DNA of 64,000 bases, taken from contig JAODTK010005556.1 of the NCBI GenBank assembly GCA_026419785.1, positions 248,001-312,000 on the forward strand. The letters run 5' to 3'. How positions within the stretch are numbered: position 1 is the stretch's first letter; every line of letters begins with the position of its first letter. Source of the DNA: Sclerodactyla briareus (taxonomy: Eukaryota > Echinodermata > Holothuroidea > Dendrochirotida > Sclerodactylidae). The notes under the pieces are model-generated. The model was given only the letters and a program-made list of their open reading frames with translations, was not told where the DNA came from and ran no database searches. Position numbers and translations under genes: made by a program. This document shows positions 35,886 through 47,550 of the stretch, piece after piece.

Positions 35886-36044
35886 AAAGAACATAACAAA
35901 ATAGTAGCCTCGCTACTCCCTATATGGGCATCATTGGTGCCCAGGTCGGATGTACCATATTTGATCTCTGATGGGATCAACCATAGAATTAGCATTGTTC
36001 AAGTATAGATGCGATCTCACGGTGAATGTATAATGTTTCCTCTG

Positions 36045-36265
36045 GTTTCGAGACCATCATTCTCCGTAGGTACTCGCCTGCATGTAGGGCACAAGAGAGG
36101 TCCTTGGTTCGAAACCCGGTGAAGCCATTTGTTTTTCACCACTCACTGATTCCCGTCCTTCCTGTCCCCCTGTCTCCCTGTCTATATTTCATCACCAATA
36201 TGCCTTGTAGGTCTCACTCAGGTTTCGAGATTTCATGTCCTTTCTATTTATATTGTTAAATCATT
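36045..36265 (+). mobile_element. tRNA-derived SINE
   Basis: The head contains 'ccttggttcgaaacccgg' (B box). The tail 'gattcccgtccttcctgtcc' is shared with the neighbouring SINE, so both look like copies of one family. Confidence 0.45.
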
Positions 36266-36898
36266 AAATTTATTTCCTATTTCTTTTTGTTCGTGTACGA
36301 ATTGTATATAGGACTAATATAATTTGCGTGCTATCCAGGTATTAATTTCAGCTCTGAGTCCCTCTATTGTAAGTAAGCTATTGCTGCCTAACAGGAATTA
36401 CCTCTTAGTCGGCTAACTCGAGACTGTGGCTGAAATCGTTCTCAGAAGTGGGTCGGTGGTGTGTCTCATTGGAGTAGAAACGTTCTCGCTTAGATTGTGG
36501 ACTACCCTCTACCAAAGAGATGCAAACTGCGGGATTTTTTCATAAGGATTGCATCCTCCCGCATCAAGGCGTCTGAATTTTTAGATTCTTCATATGCAAG
36601 GTTATGGTTTTTCCCTCTTCAGCTAAAGATGAGCCTTTCTTTTAATGAAGAATTTTTGGATCGTAATCAATTTGGTAATGTGCCCATGCGGAATGGAGAA
36701 ACTCTAGTTAAGTTTTAGAATACAGAACATTCTGTCTCATGGTCGAATATTCTAGGCAGATTTCCGTTACCAATCCCCTTGGATTGCAGGATTGTTGTCC
36801 GGGTCCTATTCTGTCATTCTAAACAGAAATTGGTTGCACATGACAACTATTGCTGTTAAAAGGATAAGACTCGGTTCATAATTCCGTCTCACGCCATC

Positions 36899-37475
36899 GT
36901 TATAACCTGGTGAAAACTGTGCCCGGTACACGCAAGGAACCATTCCTTGGTAACCCTGGTGAAGACTGTGCATGTACCACGCGGAGAACCAGTCTATTGG
37001 TAATCTGGTGGAATCTGTGCCCGTACCACGCAAAGAACCGTCTATCCTTGGTAACCTGGGTAAGACTGTGCCTGTACCACACGCATAGAGCCAGTCATTG
37101 GTATCTGTGAAATATGTGCCCGTAACACGCAAACAACCAGTCATCATTGGTAACCTGGTAAAGACGTGCCTGAAACCCGCATAGAACCATCATTGATAAC
37201 CTGGTGAAGACTGTGCCTGTACCACGCAGAGAACCTGTCATTGAAAACCTGGGAGACTGTGCCTGTACCCCAAGCGCAAGAACCAGTCTTGATAACCTGG
37301 TGAAGACTTTGCCGGTACCGAACGCAAGAACCAGTCATGATAACCAGGTAAAGACCTGTGCCTGTACCACGCAGAGAACCATGCATGATAACCTGATTGG
37401 AAAGACTGTCCTGTACCACGCCAGAAAACCAGTCATTGGTTACCTGGTGAAATCTGTGCCTGTAACCCCGCTCAG
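36899..37475. repeat. Minisatellite, period about 49 bp, about 12 units
   Basis: Units of the type 'gaagactgtgcctgtacc', 'acgcagagaaccagtcat' and 'tggtaacctggt'. The ACTGTGCC words at 36,916, 36,965, 37,014, 37,065 and 37,113 fix the spacing at 48-51 bp. Units differ by indels, so the apparent open frames on both strands are not coding. Confidence 0.85.
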
Positions 37476-38240
37476 CCTGTTGAAACAGGCGTTTGACACT
37501 GTTCACCTCGTATCAGCCCATTCACTCATATGTGCATGTGACCCTTTAACCAAGCAGTGGATTTTCCTAACGAAACTCCTGTGCGACTTCGTTCTGTTCG
37601 CTGTTGAGCTGAATCAGGGGGGACTGTGGGCGGTGCGGAGTTAACGTGGATTTGCGCAATCGGGCAATTCTCTCTTTCATCAAATTACGGGAAACGGCCG
37701 GATCTGCTGGGAAATTACTTTATTGGTCTGATTTAGAATTGCTTAGACAACCTCCAACCAAAGGTTGGAATACGTTAGGATATTCTTTTCTATGCGCCAT
37801 TGAAGGATCATATTTTTCTGATCCGCCTGCGGCGATACCAACAAGCCGCAATACGCCTGCGCTAGCCGAAAGTGGCTTCCGTCAATTTTAGGCTTAAAGA
37901 CTATTTTAGATCAATTCCATTTTCGGATGTTAGTAAAAGTAGTAATAAAAGTCTGCTGTAAAGATTCATGACCTAAATATGGGCGGACCTTACCCGGAAT
38001 CTAATCAGGGTTGATCACACATACATATCAAACGCCCGGGTGTAATGCTGACGGACACCCACGTCACCTGATCGTAATGAGCAAATCCCAATTTTTTGGG
38101 TGATTGTCAAAGAAGTCCTGCAGACGATTGTGTTGGAATATTTAGACCGTGTCGGTAAATATACTAAAGAGTTAGAGCCCCCTTATTTGGAACGGCTTCC
38201 GTATATCGTCTGCTTTGCAGGTGGCTAGTATCACGTAGAA
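37476..38240. other. Sequence separating two parts of the 49-bp minisatellite
   Basis: About 770 bp without minisatellite units, and no gene recognised. It could be an insertion into the array or an ordinary gap, because array units resume at 38,247. Confidence 0.45.
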
Positions 38241-38246
38241 CACCCA

Positions 38247-38350
38247 GTCTTGAGTAACCTGTAAGGACTGTGCCTGTACACGAAAAGGAACCAGTCATCA
38301 ATGGAACCGGTGAAGATGGAAGGACTGTGTCTGTACCACTCAGAGAACCG
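38247..38350. repeat. Two further units of the 49-bp minisatellite
   Basis: 'aggactgtgcctgtacacga' and 'aggactgtgtctgtaccact' with the same flanking 'gaaccagtcat' and 'agagaacc' words. Confidence 0.75.
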
Positions 38351-38467
38351 TTGCCATGGTGCTCGTTCGCTTGGCAACCTTATACACTTGGCCAGTCAAC
38401 GACGTTCTCTATTACCCGATGAGCTAATCGATCCTATTCAATCAGGAAGTTATGAACTGAGTCGCGA

Positions 38468-38468
<1 letters not shown>

Positions 38469-38507
<39 letters not shown>
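38469..38507. repeat. Poly-T tract of about 39 bp
   Basis: An uninterrupted T run. On the minus strand it would be a poly(A) tail; no retrocopy is recognised at lower coordinates. Confidence 0.85.
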
Positions 38508-38508
<1 letters not shown>

Positions 38509-38509
38509 A

Positions 38510-40400
38510 CCGAAAACCGAGTAGTTCACTATTGAACAACGTTCAGGAGTTTTTAGACACTTTTATTAGACACGATTGACACAATCGTGATTAAGCACGT
38601 TTATTTAACATCTTTTCAGGTTCAAGGACATAGAGCTCCTCGAGAAGGGTTTTTTTATTTTTTTTATGATTATGGTGAATAGCTATATGCATCATTCAAA
38701 ATTGGTCAGTCGGTGCCTGTGTGGCGTCAGGGAAAAACAGGGATCAGCAAAGTTGAGGCTTCGTTATCAAAACTTATTCTTCAGATACGAACCTGTCGCA
38801 CCAGTCGCATGTCACCTCACTACCAGAACAGTAATACAACCTTACTGTCGGATGTAGTACAACATTTAACTGCGGTATATCTCCAGCAGCTAATACAGGG
38901 CAGATCGTAGTCAAGTACTCACAGGTCGCCACTGTTCAGCCCATATCGCGATGTCACTACAAAACAGTAGACAGGAAAATAAGCAGAGTATAGTTATCCA
39001 TTGTGTTGACCGCGTATCCTGCATGGCGATGGACCCTCACGACACCGACAGTTTTGCTTCAGCGAAAAAACTCTGGGGATCTCCGTGGGGCCAAAGTTCG
39101 CGTCTTCACTGCGTTGGATGAACCTATCTTTGGCATTGCGGCTTTGATAGTAAGGGCATCTGATGATAAACGAATCAACATCAGCCTTGGATAGTGAAGC
39201 ACTTGTTTTGTTTTTTATTACTCTTGTGGTTAACAAACATCCATCTTGGTAAGTTGCATACAACATCACGTGGACATTTCTTTCCTGGCCTCGGAATTTC
39301 GATTTTAAAAAATGTACAAGGGTTGCTTGAGTGAAGCATGAAAGTTTATATATCGAGTATATATTTCACTAGAACCAGGTAGTTGCCAGACGTATGTTTG
39401 TTACACACGACACGGATAACGGGACACGGAGTCCGGTTAATGGAAGAATTGGCCTATTTCATACCTTTCCATGAACAGTTGAGTGTGCAAAAATTAAATT
39501 TCCTTGCCAGATTGGATGTTTTTCTTCCTCGCGATCCACGTGTCAGATAGGCAAAAAAGAGGGAGGGTTCTGTTTTTTCCATTCGATAAATCCGTATAGC
39601 ATTGTTATGGACAGTTAAGCTTGTGTTGCACGAGTAAGTAGAGCATCATTTCTATGTACACAATAGACTGTCCTAACGACAATGCTTATGTCTCCTTTCT
39701 TGTCCACTTTTAATGATGGGTTAAATGCATACCGTAATTACACTGTCAGGATCCATGATCCGAATGTTTATAGTGGACTCTGGACTGCAAATAAATTGTT
39801 AACAGGCAATGTTCAAACTTATTGTTACGATGGACAGATGAAGTAGGCGTTCCTCATGACACGAGTTAGAGCTCCTAACTAACCAATACCGCAAGTTGAG
39901 CTTACTGCCCACTGAGACACCGGTTTTCAGTCCCTGTCGTCCCAATTGGAATGTGCCATATATGTGGCCGAAAGCGGGAAAGTCAGACAATCTCACAACA
40001 TTCTCACTGGATTCGAACTACCATGCCCAAGCCCTCCAGCAACCCCATTGACCGCCATCGAATCCCAGCTTGGGGTCGGTGATCTAAGGAGCAGGACGTG
40101 CCATGACTATATATTTGACACATCTGTAACTTAGTGACATGATATAACATGATCGCGTTGCGGCGTCGGGTATTCCATCGATTCTGAGTATCTCACAATG
40201 ATATGTGGTCATTGAGAGTTGACATTAAACCATTACAGCGATATACCGGAATACCGCGCCCTATTATATATGATTATCTTCCTGATACAGGCGACCATTC
40301 GTGGTTGCTTGGAATTGCAGCGGAAAGGGAAACTGCCACCCTAGTAGGCTTTTTTTTCTGGGGGGGGCTATTGGAGTCTTGCGGTACTCTACTCTCGCTC
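38510..40400. other. No gene recognised
   Basis: Short open frames only, on both strands, including overlapping frames at 38,994-39,269 that lack family motifs. Confidence 0.4.
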
Positions 40401-40402
40401 TA

Positions 40403-42900
40403 TATATATCTATCTATCTATCTATCTATTATTATATATCTATCTATCTATCTATCTATCTATATTATCTATATCTAGCCAGTATGAAACAATTGATTTT
40501 TGGCCCCTAAGCAGTCTTTCTATGGTGGAAGTCGACCAAACTTGGCCATTATGTGTATATTAATATGGATCTGTATATGTAGTGTTTGATGGTCGGTCAT
40601 AATGATGGTTCGACAGCTGTACCTTCGGGGTGTTCAGGAAAAATATTGTTTTTGACCCAAAGTCCCATTGGGCCACGGCATTTTTGTGAAATGCAAATAA
40701 GGGTATTGGAAATGCATCTACACCCACAAGCTTCCAATCGGGTAAGTAATTGGTCTCGGGTAGAGGCAAAGGGGGTTCGGGAATTTGGGCTCAAGGCCCA
40801 TTATAGGAAATACAGCAAAACTTGGTATCTCCTACAAATTGCGTTGCAAGTGCTGCCAATCGGTCATAATGATGGTCCTGACATCCATACTTCATGGTGC
40901 CCAGGCATTTAGCCCCAAGGCCCAGTGTGAGCCCTGGAGCCCTAATGCGTAATTCCAATGCTTCTCCTCCTACAAAGTTTGGTGCGCAGTGCTGACATTC
41001 GGTCATAACGATTTTCTAAGAGCCGTATCTTCGGGGTGTTGTCAGGATTTTTTGGTCCCAAAATCCACTTGGGGTCCGAGGGCCCATCTATGAAAATTTC
41101 ATCATCACAGGGCCATTTGGGTTTCAGAATTTTGGCCCAAGGGGCCCAGATCGAGTCCCTCGGCACATTATATGATTGCCGCAAAATCTCCTACAACTCT
41201 GCTGCACAGGGCCTGACTTTCGGTCATAATAATGGTCTAATAGCCGGTATTTTCAGGGTACCCAGGTATTTAGGCCCAGGCCCATGGTGGACTCTGGGGG
41301 CCCATTAGGTTGTAATTACGATTAGCAAATGCTTCTCCTCTTATGATTTTGGTGCACATGCTGGCATTCGGTCCAAATGATGGTCTAACAGCTGTCCCTT
41401 TCATGGTGCCTAAGGATTTAGGTCCAAGGCCCAGTGTGGACTTTGGGGCCCCATTATGTGTAATACGCAAAATGCTTCTGCTCTTATGAATTTTGGTGCA
41501 CATTGCTGCCGTTCGGTCATAACTGATGGTTAACAATGTCCCTCGGGTGCTAAGGATTTAGGTTCCAAGGCCCAGTGTGGGCCCTGGGGCCCATCATTTG
41601 TAGCTACGCAGAGTGCTTCCTCCCTCTCACTAATTTGTGATTGCACAGTGAGCATTCGGTCATAATGATGTCTAACAGCCGTACCACCGGGGAGTTAGGG
41701 ATTTTTCGTCCAAGGTCCAAGTCGCCATTTGCCGAGGGCCTTATTCATCACCGAATGCACTCGAAATGCACAAAGTTACATGTATGGTCCGGATAGAGGG
41801 CCATTGGGGTGTTCGGGAATTTTGGGCGCATTGTATGGGATACCACAAAATCTTGTATCTCAACAAATTCTGTGCACACTGCTGATGTTCGATCATAATT
41901 ATGTTCTAATAGCCCGATCCTTCAGGGCACTCAGGGACTAGGACCCATCATGTGAATGTTTTATTGACTTCGAGACATCTTTGGCCAATCTTCATAGAAG
42001 ATCAAGGTCAAATTCGGTAGGTGGCACCAATAGGCCATTGCTTGAAATGGGCCTCATGATCTTGAACATCTACACATAATTGTACTTGTCTCGGAACATT
42101 TGTGTATTTTACTACAGCACAATGGGCTCTATTCTTATCTATTACATAGTTAGAAGCGTGCTCATTGACGATGTAATCTCATTTGAAATACTTTTTTGCT
42201 AGAATGAACGTTTTGGGAGTGTCTGTTATCAATATTAGGTAAAAATGTGACAAACAATGAATATGATACACCCAAATTTTACGAGGTTTCGACTAAGGGT
42301 TACATCAATAGCAACGAACAGAACCTGGCGAATATTCAAAGGTCGGGGAAGAGCCTGCTTTGCTAAGCAACCCGGCCTGTCGCTCTTTCTCTTGCAGAGG
42401 CAAAAGGACTTTCTCAGTCATGCCCGTGCGTAGGTGTGTTTGTGGTGTGTACTGTGTGTGTGTGTGTGTGGTGCGTGTAAACGGTGTATGTTTGGGTGTG
42501 TGTGTGACACCTCACACGGATATCAAACGAACGGCAAACAGTATCTCGGCGAAATTGGCAATGTTTGCTCATGGGAGAGGATGTACCCTATTGTTTTTTA
42601 GTCCCTACAAGTCATTCAAGTCACAACCAGGGCCAAAGTCAAAAACCTTGTCAGCACGATATCTAATGAAGTAAATATCTATTAAGTTCTTATTAGGTAT
42701 GTGGGTTGCACGGATCTCTATTGCTTTCTTCTGCTTGCTAATGTTAGGTCAATGTCCTTGTAGGTCACCATAGGGAGGTGCGATCCTTCTATATCTTGGC
42801 AATGTAACATTTGAGCAATGTTGTAATTGAAAGTTCTGTTCGTCTAGATGAACTACATATCTGGTGACCAACTGTTTACCTCATTTGACCTTTGGACCTC
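40403..42900. mobile_element. Composite repeat copy 3, eight core units
   Basis: A TATC array (40,408-40,477) is followed by the shared head ('agtatgaaacaattgat') and then tandem core units. Each carries a 'cggtcataatgatgg'-type word at about 40,592, 40,861, 41,001, 41,221, 41,370, 41,515, 41,659 and 41,890. The shorter spacings are 140-149 bp. Each unit also has 'ggcccagtgtgggccctgg' and 'gcttctcctcctacaaa' variants. The segment colinear with copy 1 ('acatctttggcca', 'cataattgtac') and a GT tract near 42,452 follow, with the tail to about 42,900. Copy number differs from copies 1 and 2, as in pearl/HINE elements. Confidence 0.62.
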
Positions 42901-43033
42901 ATTTAGTCAATGGCCTGTTCGACAATGCTCGTGACCTCGGCGTTTACTGAACAGCAAACTGGTCATGCAAAATCTATTAAACGATTTGCCGAGCTGCACG
43001 ACACCATTTCGGTAAATCGGCGATCTAAATGCC

Positions 43034-43040
43034 TATATAA
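43034..43040 (+). promoter_or_regulatory. TATA box candidate
   Basis: TATATAAG in a GC-richer context, 122 bp upstream of the ATG at 43,162. Confidence 0.35.
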
Positions 43041-43161
43041 GGGTCGGCCGAGCGACTTGTATATGAGTTCGTAACCTCTCATATCGAATATGTAAAAGTA
43101 AGCTATATAACCTACCACCCCCTCTCATGTATGCCCTTCCAGAGAATTCAAACTCTGCAGC

Positions 43162-43333
43162 ATGGCTCGTTTTTCATGGAATTACAACACCGGTTTTAAC
43201 AATCTCTCCACTGGTTACCTGCTACTGAGAGTCGTGGTGAAGGGTAATCCGGTCCTGAAGATGATTCAGACGCACAGCTCTCCATTATGGTTACAGATTC
43301 GGCGGTCCATTTGGAGATTATAATTTCGCGGTA
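43162..43333 (+). CDS. Possible galectin-like first exon (frame-broken)
   Basis: ATG at 43,162 opens MARFSWNYNTGFNNLS, then TGYLLLRVVVKGNP. After a one-base slip near 43,250 another frame continues as PEDDSDAQLSIMVTDSAVHL, then EIIISR, up to TCGCG|GTAAAT. The pattern (hydrophobic beta strands, G-N-P turn, D-S-A-V-H-L near the end) is reminiscent of the N-terminal half of a galectin carbohydrate-recognition domain, where D-I-A-L-H-F is typical. This is a weak motif match; the following WxxE exon was not found. 'actctgcag' directly before the ATG could instead be an acceptor, making this an internal exon. Confidence 0.3.
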
Positions 43334-43424
43334 AATTGCTACACTATTCTAATACCCTACCAATCTTTCTTATCCATGAAATCACGCCGCAGTTTTCCCA
43401 GCCGATAGTGATATACAGCACTTT

Positions 43425-43640
43425 ACTTCAAATTCTAATGGACCCCCTGAGACCGGGTTTGATTCCCGGTCGGGTCTACCAAAGACTGGAAATGGTACCT
43501 GTTTGCCTTCTCGCCGTACGCTCCCACCAGGGACTGGAGCAAGCCGACTAAGGGTAGGCAATTTGCAAGTGCCGTCTGCGTGTTGTTACCTCCACCCCCA
43601 CATTAAGTTCCGCCAAAGGACGCAATTGCTTTTCATTCCG
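43425..43640 (+). mobile_element. Possible tRNA-derived SINE body
   Basis: 'ccgggtttgattcccggtc' is a strong B box. The A box is degenerate. A body of about 180 bp follows ('aagactggaaatggtacctg'). Confidence 0.4.
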
Positions 43641-44699
43641 TGTATCCTGTTAGAGATTCACAGCTGACATAGGTGCAGTAATCCAGGTCTGCACCCTTGC
43701 GTGGCCTGAAATGTTTGATCCTTCTGCTCGGCAAATATACCATGAGAAAAACAAAACTTGGGCCATTATATAGTGACCATTAACAAAACAGTTGGATACA
43801 TTTGCTACTATATGAAACGATCACAGGACTGTTGAAATGTCCGCATCACATACCTTGCATTTCGGTGCGTCGTATACTGACATACTCATTATACACTCAT
43901 TACACGCCAACCCCGCTCGCCTAGATTTATTTGTTTCACAAGGAAGCAGACTTGGTTGAGATCTTCATTCGCGAGACTGATGCAAATTCAAAATATCATC
44001 TCTCATGAGTGGAATATCTATACGCATCCGTTTCGGAAAAAATGCAATGAGATTTGTAAATTCTGCTGTGAAATTGCAGGCTGTCATGGCGATCTTCCCG
44101 CCAAAAGCTGACTATTCAGCCGTATCGACGATTGATATCACCCCCCGATATCAAGTCACTTAACAACAAGATGAAGTATGCCGGAAAAATTTGGAAAAAA
44201 AAAAAATTTCAAGCAGATTTGAGTCCATAACTACCGGATTTTCTTCTCCACACCACAATTGTACTTATTTGGTACTCTGTGTCGTGGTGGCTATATTCTC
44301 TGTCCTCGTCTGGAATGTTTATTTCTGGCATTAAAGTAAGTATATTCTAGGTGTGATGATAATTTACAGGCGAGATATATGGACGGTGTGGCATAGATCG
44401 ACTGAACTGAAATGAACTGACTGATCAGTTCCATAAGCGGCTTCAGTAATCCCACCATGATCATCCTTTGTGAATACCTCTCATAGTTGATTAGAAAAAA
44501 AACATACCGACCAACTTATCCTCATTATCCTCTTCATCCATACAGTTGAGGCTCCCACATCACAAGATAACCCGTTATCATTCCATTAGGCAATTTCAAT
44601 TTATATAAAAATAACATATATGCTTGTAAATTATATCACACGGTTTTCCATGTTTGTGTGATCAATATACGATATAGTCAACGTGAATTGTTCTGAACC

Positions 44700-44925
44700 A
44701 GAGTAGAGCATGTAATTACTTTGATCCAAATTATCCGAACCTGGAGTCCGAAAATGCCAATGCAGGCTTTCGTGTCCGCCTTTGTCACATGGGCTACTGT
44801 GGCTTCGTCCCAGGGCGAACTGTTGCTTGGTCCAACATGGTTTGCGATAATGTGGCGTAATATCCGTAGGATTAGATCAACTTTGAAGTTTTTCGACACA
44901 TAGGACAGTATGTCCTCTAATGACC
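44700..44925. CDS. Coding-looking block, strand uncertain, unrecognised
   Basis: Minus strand: after the acceptor-like 'ggtcattag' a frame reads DILSYVSKNFKVDLILRIL, then HVGPSNSSPWDEATVAHVTK, to CTCCAG|GTTCGG without a stop. Plus strand: NYFDPNYPNLESENANAGFR, then LCHMGYCGFVPGRTVAWSN, to a TAA. Both look protein-like, only one can be real, and neither is recognised. The plus reading is Cys/Gly/Trp-rich like an extracellular domain. Confidence 0.28.
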
Positions 44926-45280
44926 TATGTTCTTATTTCCTGAACATGTTATTATGATCGCTAGCTGTCGTTGCACGGAACCAGAGCATAGACAGACAGA
45001 CAGACATGACATACCTACAGACGACAGACAAAATTTGTAATAACGATGACCCTTATTTTTATACTTAGAATGTGAGTGTGGAGGTGATTCGACGGTGAGT
45101 CATTCTTACTCTCGAATCTGGTCTTTTTAAAGGGAATCATTACCATCAGAGTATCACAGTTAGGTCAAGCCGCCCAGCAATTGGAAGTAACGAAGATAGA
45201 GACCGATAATATTCAATTGATAGACATGTCGTTGTCTGTTCATGCTCTAACAGGTATTAGCGACAGGGAGATATCTTTTC

Positions 45281-45397
45281 GTCTTCAACTCCGTCGCCAA
45301 CGGGGCCTGAACTGCGTGGTCGCAATCTTCGGAGCCTCTTTTTCTTGTAGAGCAGTATGCTGCATTCCTAGCACAACGTGACCAGGAACAACCGATG
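45281..45397 (+). CDS. Putative PPxY membrane protein, TM-like exon, copy 1
   Basis: Homologous to the exon at 59,341-59,457. It reads NCVVAIFGASFSC and then loses frame through an indel (Cys-rich juxtamembrane part), ending ATG|GTAAGG. The segment is hydrophobic and followed by cysteines, as in single-pass Shisa/CYYR-type proteins. With the tail exon at 46,570 this would give a TM-Cys-PPxY layout. The family is inferred from layout only. Confidence 0.42.
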
Positions 45398-45723
45398 GTA
45401 AGGTTGTGGTCTCCGTGTACTTGAAAATATGGCAATTGGTTCAGAATATTCCTCACGTTGTCGTCCATTCGCTTATTTTATTCCAGGCATTAGACCTAAT
45501 GCATTCGGACTTTTGTACAGTAGAGTTATGAGGCTCCCGTTTACAGGCTAACCTTAGCCTCGCCTACGCATGTTGCAACGGGACCATTACTTCCAAACAT
45601 TGGATAGCAACTACTCTCTGCCGTGAATAATCATCAACCTTGTCATTTCGCTACGGACAACTATTTAATGTTAGGCTTTTTTGTCAAGAATAGTGATGAT
45701 CATATTGAATCGTATATCATTTG

Positions 45724-45865
45724 ATGGAGCGGTGTGGCTCATTCCGCTAAAGTGTCAATCTCCTCATCCATAGGTTACAGATTCACTTCCACGTTGTAGT
45801 ACACTTGAACAAGACACTTCGTTCTAATTGCTCATATCGAGGGGTGGGGAATTTCCGTTCCCATA
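45724..45865 (+). mobile_element. tRNA-derived SINE, in both duplication copies
   Basis: 'ggagcggtgtggctcattcc' (A box), a degenerate B box, then the tail 'gaacaagacacttcgttcta' with 'attgctcatatcga'. This tail wording is common in echinoderm-type SINEs (from memory, unchecked). The orthologous position at 59,735-59,860 holds the same SINE, so insertion predates the duplication. Confidence 0.55.
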
Positions 45866-46569
45866 AAATCAACTGCTCGTCATTATCACCTGTCTCCATC
45901 GCGGTCACGACACAGAGGCATTGCCCTACTTAGGTCCTGGTGAGGTGCGCAGTATCTAGGTATGCACCTCTTGCCTGGGTTGTATAGGGCGATCCACTTC
46001 AAGTATTTATTTCTTTCTGAACCCAAAGAAAAGAGTCTCACCATGGCGAAGACCATTTTGAAACAGTTCTTCGAGTCATTTCCGTTACTTTCCAATCAAT
46101 CTATGTTTATGAACAAGATAGACGTGCCACTCTCATACTCCGAAATGCGGGAAAAACTCTGAATATATTTCGGGCACTGATTGAAAATACCAGTCATATA
46201 GTGGTTTTTATCACACCGGCCGGTAACTTGGTCCATACTTTTCGACGCCATTCTTCTCACCATTGAGACTCTTTCATGACATAACATTTGGTCATGATCT
46301 GAGACATTGAAAGCGTGTTCAGTGACGGCTATGGTCAGATTTGCCACTAATCAGACGAAGCTAGAGCAAATTGCGTGCAAAACATCTCTACCACTTTCAC
46401 ATACTACCTCACTTGTTTGCTGCCTCAGTCTTGGTACTGCAACTAAATTACCATGTGATAACTACAACGTCCACAGTTACTGGTCTGCTCTTGCAGCTAG
46501 CAGTATAAGGATGCAGTGTCTCGTTTCACGACGACTATACTATACCTTCCGTATTTTATTACTATCCAG

Positions 46570-46690
46570 TTCGTTGTGCACGCACCAATGCAGGTTCCAC
46601 AACAGCCGATAACTGGCCGGAAACTTCCACCGCGTTATTTCGCCCATCCTACCTACCATAACCGTAGAATTGCACGGAAACCATGGAAAA
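46570..46690 (+). CDS. Putative PPxY membrane protein, tail exon, copy 1
   Basis: After the acceptor 'tactatccag' the frame reads FVVHAPMQVPQQPITGRK, then LPPRYFAHPTY. LPPRY is a PPxY motif, the ligand of WW domains found in NEDD4-type ubiquitin ligases. The homologous exon at 60,851 also carries PPxY (PPAY). Phase 0 agrees with the donor at 45,397. The stop seen in copy 2 is lost and the frame runs on, so the C terminus is altered. Confidence 0.42.
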
Positions 46691-46989
46691 ATTACATTGA
46701 TCGTTCTCCTTCAGTAAGCTGGTTGGCAATGACACATAAGAAACGGAGATTACCGCTCCATACTGTTCTCTGGACTATAATTTTGTTTAATGAGGCACGG
46801 AATATGCCACCAGAGAAAAGAGGGCGCCCAAATGCTTTTAACTATTCACACTTCAACAACAACCCTGCGTTAGTGCTTATGAAGACCTCGCAGGAGGAAT
46901 GCTCGCCAGAATCCACATAATTTGGATACTCCCTTGTTTTAGACTACGGTAATAAACGGTGATGGCACTAGAGGTGGGTTGGATTTTGC

Positions 46990-47130
46990 GGAGGTATGGG
47001 AGGTTCGGATTTAACCAGGATGCAAGGCATTCATACTCGCGATAAATGATGGTCATGGATAGGTGCTATCTTTTTCATGTAGATTTTTTTTTTTTTTTGA
47101 GCGAGTAACCTGAGTTAATGTATATCCCCA
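46990..47130. other. No gene recognised
   Basis: A short non-coding stretch with a T run at 47,084-47,098, between the duplicated segment and the 110-bp repeats. Confidence 0.4.
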
Positions 47131-47204
47131 GCCTTGGGTGGGTGATGGATACCCTGTCCATGCTCAAATGAGTGCAGTCCCGTTACCCTCGTTGAAAAAT
47201 CCAA

Positions 47205-47550
47205 AAAAGTTGGCCTCTGATGACCTTAAAATGACCTCCACTTTGATCAGGAACAAATGTAGTTTACAACATCCACCAAGTTTCGTTCAAAGTTTGAAAA
47301 ATCGCATAAATCATGCAAATTGACCTCTGATGACCTTGGAATGACATTTTGTTCGGGACCAATGTTGACCCCACCCACCAAGTTTCGTTCCAGTCTGACG
47401 AAGTTTGAAAACCGCATAATTATAACAAATTTGACCTCCGATGACCTTGAAATGTACCTCCATGTTTTTCGGGACGATTTGTTACCCCTACCCACCAAGA
47501 TTCGTCTACATCGGACAAACTTAATTCATAATTTTCGCATGAAACCTCCA
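47205..47550. repeat. Tandem repeat, period about 110 bp, each unit with a TGACCT DR4
   Basis: Three units begin at about 47,211, 47,321 and 47,432. Each contains 'gacctctgatgacctt'-type sequence, 'accaatgttgac' or a variant, 'cacccaccaagtttcgtt' and 'gtttgaaaaatcgcata'. The TGACCT-N4-TGACCT arrangement is perfect in the second and third units and has one mismatch in the first. Confidence 0.75.

Larger units (their letters stand above)
45046..46715. repeat. Segmental duplication, copy 1
   Basis: Colinear with 59,097-60,990 over exons, introns and an embedded SINE, at an offset of about 14.05-14.28 kb. Examples are 'actgcgtggtcgcaat', 'ccaggaacaacc', 'gacactt' with 'attgctcatatcga', 'caccaatgcaggt' and 'attacattgatcgttctcc'. 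Divergence is substantial, so this is an old duplication and not an assembly artefact. Confidence 0.75.

Noticed and set aside
36806..37644. Long repetitive frames on both strands (Gly-Thr-Gly and Val-Pro-Arg types)
   Set aside because: The repeat period is about 49 bp, not a multiple of 3, and units have indels, so a conserved protein repeat is unlikely.
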